Below, one piece after another: positions 24,621-34,269 of a stretch of 64,000 nucleotides of DNA; position 1 is the stretch's first letter; the number at the start of each line of letters is the position of its first letter. This stretch comes from Planctomycetia bacterium (GTDB taxonomy: Bacteria; Planctomycetota; Phycisphaerae; UBA1845; Fen-1342). Position numbers and translations under genes: made by a program. Below the pieces are notes generated by a model. It was not told the DNA's origin. It saw only the letters and a program-made list of their open reading frames with translations, and searched no databases. The stretch is taken from positions 1,302,001 to 1,366,000 of the forward strand of contig CP054190.1 in assembly GCA_015709575.1 (NCBI GenBank), read 5' to 3'.

Positions 24621-25238
24621 ATGAAGCTGCGAGCAGCCCTTCTCTCTCTTACGACGCTCACGGTCTTCGGGATCGGCGGCTGTCCGATTCCAGGCGTTGG
24701 CGACGGCGGAGCCAGCGGCGGGTCCGATAATTCAGGCGGAACCGGAGCGGGCCAGACCTCGCGCGGGGTTGCGGAGGTATTGGTGGCGATCTCCAGACCG
24801 GATCTCCGCAACGAGCTTGTCAGCGTCCAAGTAATTAATTTGTCTCAGTTTGCGTTTGATCTGGCGATCGTAATGGCGGCCGCGGACATTCCGGTTCGCG
24901 CCATCCGGCAGACGCTCCATGCGGGCCAGACCACGAGCATCCTCGGACCGGACGTGGTGGACGTCGTGACGGTGCTGGGAAGCGCGAAGGGGGCCGAAGG
25001 TCCGGATTCAAAGCTCGATATGCGGTTCATTCGCGATACACATTTCTCGCCGGGCGCACTGATTCAGATCACCATCCCCTCGGATTTCGGACGTGCCCAG
25101 CCGCAGCCCGACAAATCCCCCACGCCTGACCTCGTTGAACCGGATGCGGTCGATGTGCTTCCGGTGGACGAGTTCGACATCCTGCCGGTAGGTGACGGGC
25201 GGCGCGGGAGCGGCACAAATCCTGACGGCGGGAACTAA
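24621..25238 (+). CDS. Secreted lipoprotein, unknown function
   Basis: 205 aa. MKLRAALLSLTTLTVFGIGG then Cys: a clear lipobox (IGGC) with Cys 21 as the modified residue. A Gly/Ser-rich linker (GDGGASGGSDNSGGTGAGQ) is followed by a beta-rich domain (RNELVSVQVINLSQFAFDLA, ILGPDVVDVVTVLGSAKGAE) and an acidic, Pro-rich tail. No known domain. I chose the ATG at 24621 since the signal sequence begins there; the open frame upstream is not coding-like. Confidence 0.65.
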   Translation: MKLRAALLSLTTLTVFGIGGCPIPGVGDGGASGGSDNSGGTGAGQTSRGVAEVLVAISRPDLRNELVSVQVINLSQFAFDLAIVMAAADIPVRAIRQTLHAGQTTSILGPDVVDVVTVLGSAKGAEGPDSKLDMRFIRDTHFSPGALIQITIPSDFGRAQPQPDKSPTPDLVEPDAVDVLPVDEFDILPVGDGRRGSGTNPDGGN

Positions 25239-25295
25239 CGCTCTGGTCACTCCGGCGGCGCGGCTCGTCGCGAGCGGTCGCCGATCTGAGGCGCG

Positions 25296-25340
25296 CGAAA
25301 AAGCGGCGTGACCGGCGAGATTCCCCGTCGGCCACGCCGC
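25296..25340 (-). terminator. Intrinsic terminator of the RTX gene
   Basis: Stem GCGGCGTG (25303-25310) / CACGCCGC (25333-25340) with inner CCG/CGG pairs. On the minus strand it is followed by TTTTTCGCGC, so it ends transcription from the large gene that stops at 25427. Confidence 0.75.
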
Positions 25341-25426
25341 CCTGTCGTTCAACCCACCTGACCGAACTCGCCGGGTGCGCTCGCAGGTGAATCACCCGCG
25401 CACGCGCACCTGCGATCTCGCCCGCG

Positions 25427-28400
25427 CTACGGCTTTCTCAGCGACTCGAAGAGCGGCTGCTCCCCGGTGCTGGTGTCCAGCCGCTTCTTCGGGTTCTCCT
25501 CCGCCGGCACCAGTGTCGGGATCGGGCTTCGCCGGCGATCCTGTGGCTGCTCGACCGGGAACGGGCCGGCGCACGGCATGCATTCGACCGTGAGCACGTT
25601 GCCATTGATGAACCAGAACATGCCCGGCATGGATGCGCCCAGCGAGAAAATACGCGCGTCGAATCGATCCAGCACGATGTCGCCGCAGCGCGGCAGCGCG
25701 TCACGCGGGTTGAGGTTGGCCAGTGTCCAGGCCGTCCCGGTCGGATCCTCCAGCAGCAGCCGAACGCTCGGCGGGGGCGGTCCGCCGTGGAACACCGGCG
25801 ACTGCACCTCGTAAAGGTCGACGGAGCCGGGGATGCCGAAGTTGGTGACCAGCGACTGCCCTGGGAAGAGCGATCCGCCGGAACTCGCCGGTCCCACGGT
25901 CAACTGATAGAAGACCAGTGTGTAGTACTCACCCGTCTGAGGATCACCGTTGTTGTCCGGTGCAGCAGTGTCGAACCAGTATGTGATCGACCACGGGTGC
26001 CCGACCTGCACATTGCCCCACGGTGCCGGGACCGGCACGTCGGCGTTGATCGACGTGACGATGCCGCTGAAAGTAATCTGCGACAGCGTGTTCGGGCACG
26101 GCGGCGGCGGGCAGGCGCAACGGCACAGATCGCCATCGATCACCAGCTCGCACGGCCGCACCTGTCCGCCACCGACGCACTGACTGGCGCAGAACGGCTC
26201 ACCGGCTGAGTTGAACGATACATAGCACTCCGTGAACGGGTTGATGCAGTCGCATTCCTCGACCGCGAAGGACGGCACGCAGTCGTTGCACGGGCAGTCT
26301 TCCGGGACGTTGCAAATTGCCCCGGTGTCCGGGCAACGCATCACGCGGCGCACGACGACCGGGAGGCACTGCACCTCGGACGGAATGTCCGTGCAAGTGG
26401 TGCCGAGGCAGCCGAAGCCCTGCGGCGCGACGAAGCAGCGCTCGCGGTTCACAAAGTTACGGTTCAGGTAAAGATCGATGCCCTGTGGCCCGTTCACCGC
26501 GATCGGATACGACGCCGGCGCGGAGACCTGCGTGTAGCCGCCCGGCACGCTTTGTGAGGCGGTGTGGTTGCCGATGGGCAGGTTCGCGATGCGATAGAAG
26601 CCGTCGGCGTCCGTGACGGCGCTGCCCGGACCGGCATTGACCGTGATGCCAGCGTGCGGGATGTCGCCGATCGTGTCACCGTTGAGATCGATCATCACGC
26701 GGCCGCGCACCTCGCCGCGCGACGGCGACGCGAGCGTGGCACCATTGCAGTCGGTGCGGTTCTTGCTGTCGCTGCCGCGGCCGCCGTAGAGCTTGTCCGC
26801 ATTACTGCAGCCGAACAGGCTGTCGTTGCCGCGGTTACCAAACAGGTAGTCCTTGTCCGATCCGTCGCCGCCGCTGCGGACTGTGTCGGCGCCCATGTTG
26901 CCGAAGGCGAAGTCGCCCGCGCCGTCGGTGACAATCGTGTCATCTCCGCGATTGCCGAAGATGAAGTCCTTCGCGCCCTGGCCGGAGAGCGTGTCGTTGG
27001 CTGCTCCGCCAAAGAGGAAGTCAGGGCTGCCGCCGCCGCGGATGGTGTCCGGGTCCTGGCCGCCGAAGACCATGTTGACGCCGCCGCCGCCAAAGATGTT
27101 GTCCGATCCGCGGTTGCCAAAGAGCAAATTCAGGCCGCCGCTGCCGATCAGCACGTCGTCGTGGTTGTTGCCGAACAGCACGTTCAGCCCTGCGCCGCCG
27201 GCCTGCACGATGTCGTTGCTGCCGTTGCCGAAGAGCACGCTCAGGCCTGCACCGGCTCGCACGCGGTCCTCGCCGCCGTTGCCGAACAGCACGTTCAGCC
27301 CAGCGCCGGCGGTGACGATGTCGTGCCCGGCGTTGCCGAAGGCGACGCACAGTCCGTTGGCGCCGTTGACCTCATCCTCGCCGGCGTTGCCGAAGAGCAC
27401 GGCCAGCCCGCTGCCGGCGGTGACACGATCGTTGGCGCGCCCGCCGAAGGCCAGCGTCAGGCCGCCGCCGCCGGTGATGTCATCGCGCCCGCCGTTGCCG
27501 AAGAGCAGCGAGATGCCGAGGCCGGCGGTAACCACGTCGTCCTCTCGACCGCCGAAGGCCAGGTTCAGACCGAGACCGGCATTGACGTTGTCGCGGCCAC
27601 GATTGCCGAACAGCACGTTGATGCCGTCGCCGGAGTTGACGATGTCGTCGTCGCGATTGCCGAAGCAGGCGTTGATCCCGCTGCCGGCGGTGATGGTGTC
27701 GTCGCCGGCGTTGCCGAAGAGCAGGTTGATGCCGTTCCCGGCGGTGATGGTGTCGTTGGCCTTGCCGCCGAAGACGAGGTTCAGCCCGTTGCCGGCGGAA
27801 ATGACGTCGTCGCACGGTCCGCCGAATAGAAGGTCGATCTCGAACGGCGGAGCGGTTGGCGTGAGGATCCGGCCAAGGCTGTTGATCGCATCTTCGCCGT
27901 CCGCACCGAACATGATGTTGCCGAAGGCGATCGGCGTGGGAACGCCGCTGATCGGCACGACCAGGATTCCGCCGTGATCTGCGGTGAGGTCATCGTCACC
28001 GTCGCCACCGAAGACGAAGTCGATCCCGTTGTAAGCCTCAACGGTGTCGTTTCCGTCGCCGCAGAAAACCAGGTCCGCGGCTCCGCCGAAGCCAAGTGCT
28101 CCCAGCGTTGAGAGGATGGCGTCGAGTTGTGCATTCTCGCCGCTGCATGCGTAAGGATCGTCGGCGCCCTTGATCGTGTCGTTTCCGGGGCCGCCAAAGA
28201 GGATGTTCCCGAAGCCGAGGATCACGGCCTGTCCGCTCGTGATGTCGCCGATCACGATCAGCGAACCTTCGCTGCCCTCGAGGGTGTCGTCGCCGCCGGC
28301 GCCGAAGATCAGGTCGATTCCGGCCTGCGGGTCGTCGCCCGGTGTGAAGAAGTCGCCGCGTAGGAAGTCGTTGTTCGGCCCGCCGAAGAGCAGGTTCCCG

Positions 28401-31400
28401 AAGATCAGGCAGAAGTTCTGGTCCGGCAGTTCGATCTTTCCGCCGGAACCGCCGTAGATTTCATCCTCGCCCGTGCCGCCGAAGATCAGGTCGATCCCGC
28501 CGGTGGAGTCGTCGTCCTCTTCGGGGGCGCCTTCTTCATCGCCATGCAGCGTGTCATTGCCGCTCATGCCGAAGACCAGGTCGCCGAGATCGATGGTGAA
28601 TGTCGTGTCGATTTCGAGCAGGTGGCCGTTGCCCGCCGTCACGGTGTCGTCCCCGGCGCCGCAGAAGATCAGATCGATGCCGTCGAGCGTGCCGATCGTG
28701 TCGTGCTGATCGCCGCCGAAGACCACGTTGCCGAGCTTGAGCTCGAAGTCAGGATCGCTCGAGTCGCCGATGCTCAGCAGTCCGCCGCCGTAGCCGAAGA
28801 TCGTGTCGTCGCCGTTGCCGCCGAAGATCACGTCGATATCGTCGTCGTCGCGTTCGGCATCCTCGGAGTCGTCGTCGCCGTGCAGTTCGTCGTCTCCGTC
28901 GCGGCCGAAGATCAGGTCGCCCAGCGCCAGGCGGAACTCGTTGGAGCCGCTGCCGATTGTCAGCAGATCACCCTTACCTGCGACGATCATGTCGTCGCCA
29001 TCGCCGCCGAAGAGCACGTCGATGCCGGCAAGCGTGCGAATCGTGTCATTCTGGTCGCCGCCGAAAATCAGGTTTCCGAGCTTCAGCTCGAAGTCCGGAT
29101 CGCTGACGTCGCCGATGCTGAGGTCTCCGCCGCCGTAGCCGTGAATCTCGTCCTCGCCCGGCCCGCCGAAAACAAAGTCGATGTCGTCCAGCGACCGATC
29201 GGCGTCATTGGCGTCGTGGTCGCTGTGCACGGTGTCGTTGCCTTCACCCGCAAAGATCAGGTCGCCGAGGGCCAGGCGGAACTGGCTGGATCCGCTGCCG
29301 ATGGTGAGTTGTGCGCCCTTGCGCGTCCGGATGCCGTCGTTTCCTTCGCCGCCGAAGACGACATCAAGGCCGTCGCGCGTGAAGATGAGGTCGTTTCCGC
29401 CGTTTCCAAATGCCAGGTTGCCGAACTGGAAGCTGAAGGAGTTGACCGTCAGCGTGCCGCCGTGGCTCAACTGCAGCGAGTCGTCGTCGCCGCCGCCCAT
29501 GGCGAAGTCAATGCCCACCAGGTCCACGCCCACGGCGTTGCCGGACACGATCAGGTCGTCGCCGTCGCCGCCGAAGAACAGGTCGCCCAGTTCCACGGAG
29601 AGTCCGCCGCGCGTCAGCGTCTGACCGCCGCCGCCGAAGATGCAGTCCCGGCCGCTGTTTCCGATCAGGATGTCGATCTTGTCGCCGCCGTAGATTTCGT
29701 CGTTACCGCCGCCGCCGAAGATCAGGTCGTTACCGTCGCCCCCCAGCAGCTTGTCGGCTCCGCCGCTGCCGATGATGAGGTCGTTACCGTCGCCGCCTTC
29801 GATACGGTCCTTGCCAAGCGTGCCCACGAGGAAGTCGTTCCCCGGGCCGCCGATGATCGTGTTGGTGGTCTCCACCTCGCAGCCGATGTTGAGCGGGCCA
29901 AAGGCGACGTCGTCGCGCAGCAGCGGCGCCGCGACCACCATCAGTGCGTGCAGGTCCGCCAGGATCAGGTCCGCCTCGGCGCGAATCGCATCCGCCGGCG
30001 CCACGACCGACGCCGCCACCTGCGCCTCCAGCGCATTGGCCGCGGACTCCACTTCGTTCTGCCCGCGGGTGTGCATCGTGTCACCGCGCGTCTCAAGATC
30101 CAGCTCGACGCCCGCGACCCACTGCTCCCAGTCGGCGTTCATCGCATCGGCCGTCGCGTGGAGCGCATCCGCGTTGTTCACCAGGGCGTCGGCGTCTGTC
30201 TCCAGCAGCGAAACATTGGAGGTCGGATTCTCGTCATCGCCCAGGCCGTCGGCCAGCGCCTCGAGCGCGTCGCCGTCGGCCTCGATGCCGTCGGCCTCGA
30301 CCTCGACCGCGTCAATCTTGGCCTCGGTATTGTCGGTGATGGATTCGAGCGACTCGATCCGGCGCTCGACTTCAGCGCAGATGGGCGAGAGACCGCTCGG
30401 ATCCTGCAGCAACTCGTTGAATTCCGTCTCGGTCGGCTCCGGATCTTCCAGGCAGGAATCCGCCAGCGACTCGATCGTCAGCATGTGGCTGTTGAGCGTG
30501 TTCGTGAAAACCGTGATGGCGTCCCCGCTCTGTGTCTCCAGCCCCATCTTCGAGGCCTTGCCGTAGAGAATCTGCGCGCGGGCGAGCAGGTCCTGGCCGA
30601 TCGGCAGCAGCAGTTCGAAATCGTCGACCATCACCTCAACGTTGGCGGTGAAGGCTTCCGCCTCGTCCGCCGTGACGGTCAGGTCGTCGGCCAGGAAGTT
30701 CTGCACGTAGTTCGCGATGCGCGAGTGGGCGTCCTGTACAGCCGCCGCGGTAGGTTGAACCAGCTCGCTCTCGATGTCGCGCACATACTGGGCGGTCGGC
30801 AGAACGAGGTCGTTCGCAGCGTCTCGCGCCGCCGTGGCCATGTTCTCGACCAGGCACGGTACCGTGCTGCAGCCGGAGGGCGATTCATCCAGCAGGTCGA
30901 GCACACGATCGATCAGGTCGGACGCCTGTTGCAGCGTCGCGATCATCGCCAGCGCGTCGTTGATCGACGTGACGTTCAGATTGATTCCGCCCAGGACGAT
31001 GTCCTCGCCGCCGCCGCCGTCGATCTCGATGATCCACGAATCGGAGAGGATGCCCTCGGAGTCATCCATCACGATCAGGTCGTCGGAGTCGTCCGCATTC
31101 ACGCGGATCGTGTGAAACGGCGTGGCGTTGTGGTCAAACGAGCAACTTGGCACGGCCGCGGTTGCAGGATCGTAAACCTCCACGATCGCCGGATCGCCTA
31201 CGCTGATTCGCACGCGGATGCTGTCGGAACCCGCTGTGCCGTTGATCTCGAGCACGTTGGAATTCACGTCTGCCGTCAGTGTGCCGCAGGCGGTTCCCGC
31301 CCGCGCCGTGCTCGGCCCACCCACCATCACCGCCGCTGTTGCGATAGCGGCAGCCGCTGACATCATGCGAAGTGCACTGCCGCGACATGGCGTCGTCCGA

Positions 31401-31987
31401 CGGACCATTCGGCCGCGCCGCCCTCGCAGCCCCAGCGCCAGTGCGCCGAGCAGCGCCGCCGTCACCGGCTCGGGCACGAGCCGAAACGCGACCGTGCCGT
31501 CCGGGTACGGATCGCCGTTCGGCTGCAGTGGGATATGAATGTTCCGCAACGTTAGCAGGTGCGTTCCCGCCGGGAGCGTAAAAGACGCCTTGCTGAACTC
31601 GGGCCGCGTCCAGGCGATGGCCGGGTTGGTGGTGTATGGGGCGTCGTCGAGCGGGCCGACGGCCGGGAAGAGGGCGCTCCAGTCCGGCATCGCCGGGGTC
31701 GCGCCCTGAAGGATCCCGTCCACGTACACCTCGTTGCGGTCGGAGACCACGAAGAGGTCGGTTACGTCGATCTGAACGGGGTTGGGAGAGCTGTAGGTGA
31801 ACAGGGGGGCGTAGTAGTTTCCCTGCGACATCAACTCGTCCAGCACGATCCAGGTTCCATTGACCGGGACGTTGATCGCCGCCAGCGCCGGGCTTTCCAG
31901 GCTGCCTTGCGTGGTGCGAATCGGGACAGCCAACGTTGTAAGTGGAAATGCACACAGAACGATTGCGCACAGACTTCGCGAAGTCAT
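25427..31987 (-). CDS. Giant PEP-CTERM/RTX-repeat secreted protein (possible fusion of two genes)
   Basis: 2186 codons in one frame. Residues 1-20 are a signal peptide. Residues 21-170 are a beta-rich secreted domain ending VPEPVTAALLGALALGLRGR (171-190), a complete PEP-CTERM sorting signal that normally ends a protein. Here translation continues through RGRMVRRT into a second signal-peptide-like segment (MMSAAAAIATAAVMVGGPST, 208-227), an acidic helical region (about 330-690, ALADGLGDDENPT), then about 1000 residues of RTX-type calcium repeats (NDLIIGSGGADKLLGGDGND), many in a GLNVLFGNGGEDRVRAG 20-residue variety. Then a CNA-B-like domain (RVMIDLNGDTIGDIPHAGIT), a Cys-rich stretch (about 1838-1945) and a beta-rich end. 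Start ATG behind GGAGG. Confidence 0.78.
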   Translation of the reverse strand: MTSRSLCAIVLCAFPLTTLAVPIRTTQGSLESPALAAINVPVNGTWIVLDELMSQGNYYAPLFTYSSPNPVQIDVTDLFVVSDRNEVYVDGILQGATPAMPDWSALFPAVGPLDDAPYTTNPAIAWTRPEFSKASFTLPAGTHLLTLRNIHIPLQPNGDPYPDGTVAFRLVPEPVTAALLGALALGLRGRRGRMVRRTTPCRGSALRMMSAAAAIATAAVMVGGPSTARAGTACGTLTADVNSNVLEINGTAGSDSIRVRISVGDPAIVEVYDPATAAVPSCSFDHNATPFHTIRVNADDSDDLIVMDDSEGILSDSWIIEIDGGGGEDIVLGGINLNVTSINDALAMIATLQQASDLIDRVLDLLDESPSGCSTVPCLVENMATAARDAANDLVLPTAQYVRDIESELVQPTAAAVQDAHSRIANYVQNFLADDLTVTADEAEAFTANVEVMVDDFELLLPIGQDLLARAQILYGKASKMGLETQSGDAITVFTNTLNSHMLTIESLADSCLEDPEPTETEFNELLQDPSGLSPICAEVERRIESLESITDNTEAKIDAVEVEADGIEADGDALEALADGLGDDENPTSNVSLLETDADALVNNADALHATADAMNADWEQWVAGVELDLETRGDTMHTRGQNEVESAANALEAQVAASVVAPADAIRAEADLILADLHALMVVAAPLLRDDVAFGPLNIGCEVETTNTIIGGPGNDFLVGTLGKDRIEGGDGNDLIIGSGGADKLLGGDGNDLIFGGGGNDEIYGGDKIDILIGNSGRDCIFGGGGQTLTRGGLSVELGDLFFGGDGDDLIVSGNAVGVDLVGIDFAMGGGDDDSLQLSHGGTLTVNSFSFQFGNLAFGNGGNDLIFTRDGLDVVFGGEGNDGIRTRKGAQLTIGSGSSQFRLALGDLIFAGEGNDTVHSDHDANDADRSLDDIDFVFGGPGEDEIHGYGGGDLSIGDVSDPDFELKLGNLIFGGDQNDTIRTLAGIDVLFGGDGDDMIVAGKGDLLTIGSGSNEFRLALGDLIFGRDGDDELHGDDDSEDAERDDDDIDVIFGGNGDDTIFGYGGGLLSIGDSSDPDFELKLGNVVFGGDQHDTIGTLDGIDLIFCGAGDDTVTAGNGHLLEIDTTFTIDLGDLVFGMSGNDTLHGDEEGAPEEDDDSTGGIDLIFGGTGEDEIYGGSGGKIELPDQNFCLIFGNLLFGGPNNDFLRGDFFTPGDDPQAGIDLIFGAGGDDTLEGSEGSLIVIGDITSGQAVILGFGNILFGGPGNDTIKGADDPYACSGENAQLDAILSTLGALGFGGAADLVFCGDGNDTVEAYNGIDFVFGGDGDDDLTADHGGILVVPISGVPTPIAFGNIMFGADGEDAINSLGRILTPTAPPFEIDLLFGGPCDDVISAGNGLNLVFGGKANDTITAGNGINLLFGNAGDDTITAGSGINACFGNRDDDIVNSGDGINVLFGNRGRDNVNAGLGLNLAFGGREDDVVTAGLGISLLFGNGGRDDITGGGGLTLAFGGRANDRVTAGSGLAVLFGNAGEDEVNGANGLCVAFGNAGHDIVTAGAGLNVLFGNGGEDRVRAGAGLSVLFGNGSNDIVQAGGAGLNVLFGNNHDDVLIGSGGLNLLFGNRGSDNIFGGGGVNMVFGGQDPDTIRGGGSPDFLFGGAANDTLSGQGAKDFIFGNRGDDTIVTDGAGDFAFGNMGADTVRSGGDGSDKDYLFGNRGNDSLFGCSNADKLYGGRGSDSKNRTDCNGATLASPSRGEVRGRVMIDLNGDTIGDIPHAGITVNAGPGSAVTDADGFYRIANLPIGNHTASQSVPGGYTQVSAPASYPIAVNGPQGIDLYLNRNFVNRERCFVAPQGFGCLGTTCTDIPSEVQCLPVVVRRVMRCPDTGAICNVPEDCPCNDCVPSFAVEECDCINPFTECYVSFNSAGEPFCASQCVGGGQVRPCELVIDGDLCRCACPPPPCPNTLSQITFSGIVTSINADVPVPAPWGNVQVGHPWSITYWFDTAAPDNNGDPQTGEYYTLVFYQLTVGPASSGGSLFPGQSLVTNFGIPGSVDLYEVQSPVFHGGPPPPSVRLLLEDPTGTAWTLANLNPRDALPRCGDIVLDRFDARIFSLGASMPGMFWFINGNVLTVECMPCAGPFPVEQPQDRRRSPIPTLVPAEENPKKRLDTSTGEQPLFESLRKP

Positions 31988-32285
31988 CCTCGGGCCTCCT
32001 CAGGCTCCTCAGCCGAACCGGACATGAAATGACCGGCGCGCCTCCACGCTCCGGGCATCAGACACCGTACTTCGCCGACGGGGGCGTTGCAACGATCTTC
32101 TTAACACGATCCTAAAATTCGCGCTCGCATCCCGCGGCGGCGGCCCGATTATGGGGCGCGCTGCTCCAAGACCGTGTTTCGAGCGCGATTCTCCAGGTTG
32201 TGCGCGAAAAAAGTGCGCAGATTCGCAAATTGTCGCGCAGATTCACGGAGTTGAGCCGCTCCGGGGTGCCCCCGTGCCGACCCGG

Positions 32286-33446
32286 TCACCGGCCGGCCGG
32301 GCGGGCGTAGCGGCGCCGCGTCGTTCCCGATGGCATCGCCAGGACGCGGCGGCTGCGGACGCTCGGCGGAACGTGACCGGCCAGGTGCGGGCACTTGAGT
32401 GTCAGGCCGTCGGCCGAATAGACACCATCCGGCCGGATGCGATACGCGCTGATCAGGCAGTGGCAGCGCCCGATGGTCGTCTTGATGACGTTCGGCTTGC
32501 CCTCCCAGCCCTCGACGCTGGCGCCGCCGCTGCGGCCCGCCCGAGTGATGGCCAGGATCAGCGCCACCCGCGGGCGGTGGCCCAGCGCGCGCAGCTTGCG
32601 GCACCACTCAATGTTCACCTGTTGATCCGCGTCGCTGTAGCGCCAGCCGCCCTGTCGGCGCAGCTCGGAGAGGGAGCGGTAGGTATGGGTGTGGAAGTCG
32701 CCCAACAGGTGCCAGTAGGGGAACAGCTCCTCACCCATCGCCAGTTGCGTCGCCTCACTGCGTTCGTCGGCAAACACTTCGGATGGCCCGCACTTGGCCC
32801 GATGCTGGATGCAGACACGCTCTACGTTGTATTCCGCCAGCGAGATGCCCGCGCGTCCCGCCGTGGGCGCCGTTTGGCGCAACGAGCCAAACACGATGCC
32901 GTAAATCTCAGTCGACGGCTTTCCGCTCCCGGCCGGCACGAGATAGGCCTCCATGCCCGCCAGCAGCATGTCCTGCAATGCCAGTTCGCGGATCCAGACG
33001 CGCACGTCCTGGCGCGCTTCGTCCACGTCGTTCATCCATGCCGCGGGTTCCTCCATCTGGTCCTGCCCGTGCGCGAGCGGCACGTTCAGGTCACGCGCGA
33101 GGCGCTGAAAATACTCCCATTCGGCGGTTTCCACGCCATTCCGCGACAAAAGCGAATCGACGCCGCCGGCGTAGCGCGTGGATTCGTAAACCGAGCGCGC
33201 CAGCCCGTGCCCCTGCACAGCGTCGAGATGACGCGCGACGCGCGCGGTCAGCCCCACCGTGTTGGGAACCAGCCAAGGAATCTGCTCAAACCCGCCACTG
33301 CCGTTCAGCACGTGCAATAGCTCGAGCCAGAGCGTCCGGCGCAAGCCGTTTCCGATGGGACGAGGAGCGCCCGCCGTTTCGCGCAAGCGGGCATCCAGCC
33401 TCCGCAAGTCCTGCATGAAACCCTGGCTGCGCGGCTGAATGGACAT
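32286..33446 (-). CDS. JAB/MPN (JAMM) metallopeptidase-like protein
   Basis: 386 aa from ATG 33446 (GAGGTG ribosome site just upstream); longer readings run into the tRNA gene. The C-terminal half carries a complete JAMM set: STEIYGIVFGS (Glu 180, the 'ExxGxLxG' type), GDFHTHT (His 252 and 254), YSDADQ (Ser 271, Asp 274). JAMM enzymes are zinc isopeptidases that remove ubiquitin-like proteins; bacterial members also occur without any such protein. The N-terminal 160 residues (LRRTLWLELLHVLNGSGGFE, NVPLAHGQDQMEEPAAWMND) match no domain I recognise. No E1, E2 or ubiquitin-like gene is nearby. The Arg-rich tail follows a strand set RCHCLISAYRIRPDGVYSAD. Confidence 0.65.
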   Translation of the reverse strand: MSIQPRSQGFMQDLRRLDARLRETAGAPRPIGNGLRRTLWLELLHVLNGSGGFEQIPWLVPNTVGLTARVARHLDAVQGHGLARSVYESTRYAGGVDSLLSRNGVETAEWEYFQRLARDLNVPLAHGQDQMEEPAAWMNDVDEARQDVRVWIRELALQDMLLAGMEAYLVPAGSGKPSTEIYGIVFGSLRQTAPTAGRAGISLAEYNVERVCIQHRAKCGPSEVFADERSEATQLAMGEELFPYWHLLGDFHTHTYRSLSELRRQGGWRYSDADQQVNIEWCRKLRALGHRPRVALILAITRAGRSGGASVEGWEGKPNVIKTTIGRCHCLISAYRIRPDGVYSADGLTLKCPHLAGHVPPSVRSRRVLAMPSGTTRRRYARPAGR

Positions 33447-33521
33447 GGGGCACCTCGATCCAATCCGGTTGCGATCCATCGGTGAGCGGGGGCGCCGCCG
33501 AAGAGGGGCGCAGCAGCCGAC

Positions 33522-33595
33522 CGTCCTCGGCGGGGCTCGAACCCACAACCTTCGGCTCCGGAGGCCGACGCTCTGTCCAATTGAGCTACGAGGAC
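33522..33595 (-). tRNA. tRNA-Arg (anticodon CCG)
   Basis: Minus strand, 74 nt without encoded CCA. Acceptor stem GTCCTCG / CGAGGAC, D-arm TAGCTCAATTGGACAGAG, anticodon loop CTCCGGA, T-arm GGGTTCGAGCCCC. All four arms pair. It lies immediately upstream of the JAMM gene. Confidence 0.92.
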
Positions 33596-33828
33596 TTTGG
33601 GCGTGCTGTTCAGATACTGCGGCGCATCAGAAGTCTAACCGCTGGCCCGCGCGCGTCAAGGAAAGGGGCGGCGGTGGGTCGCCGCACCGCGCAATTCCTG
33701 CATAGCCAACAGCCGGAACCTACCACAAGTTGACTAGTCTTTCTCTCAGGGGCACCATTAGTTGTGGTACCCGACTTGGGCGAGATTTCGCGGCGGGCAC
33801 CTGCCCAGCGCGCAGCCGCTTGCCGGCT

Positions 33829-34266
33829 TCAGCGGCCATCGGAACGTGCGGCTACTGGCGGGGCGGGGGAATCGGAGGTGGGCGGCGATGCGGTCGGAAG
33901 ACCGAGCTGTGACGCCGGGCCGGGGTGTGGGTCGGCGTCCGCCGGCGAAGGGGTTGGCACGGACGTGGTGTGCGCGAGCGCATCGGTGCGTCGCACCAGC
34001 TGGCCAGCGATTGCACCGGCTCGCTCGCGAAGCTTCTTCAGCATCCAACCGGCCCAGGCAAACTCGGTGGCGAGGATCGCCAGGCCGGCCGGGATTACGA
34101 TCACGGCCGGGCCGGGCGCGACAATCATGATGATTCCCAGCAGCAGCACCGTGCCGCCGATGACAGCCACCGCGATCTTGCGAGCCGTTCGATAGACGGC
34201 CGTCGGGCCGGCGCGGACATAATCGATCACCCGCGCGAATCGTCCCTGATCACGGGTGTCCATCAA
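33829..34266 (-). CDS. PGPGW-family transmembrane protein
   Basis: 145 aa. Two close transmembrane segments carry the family signature: KIAVAVIGGTVLLLGIIMIV, APGPAVIVIPAGLAILATEF, AWAGWMLKKLRERAG. The second half (residues about 85-145) is a Pro/Ser/Thr-rich disordered tail. The family has no established function. It lies 3 nt after the TerC stop on the same strand and should be co-transcribed with it; TerC-type metal transporters plus small membrane proteins are a frequent pairing, but a shared role is inference. Start at 34266 or one codon later. Confidence 0.7.
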   Translation of the reverse strand: MMDTRDQGRFARVIDYVRAGPTAVYRTARKIAVAVIGGTVLLLGIIMIVAPGPAVIVIPAGLAILATEFAWAGWMLKKLRERAGAIAGQLVRRTDALAHTTSVPTPSPADADPHPGPASQLGLPTASPPTSDSPAPPVAARSDGR

Positions 34267-34269
34267 TCG

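Noticed and set aside
28544..31360. A 938-codon plus-strand frame opposite the RTX gene
   Set aside because: Its product is Val/Ala/Asp/Gln repeats mirroring the RTX codons; the minus strand has clear protein families, a signal peptide, ribosome site and terminator.
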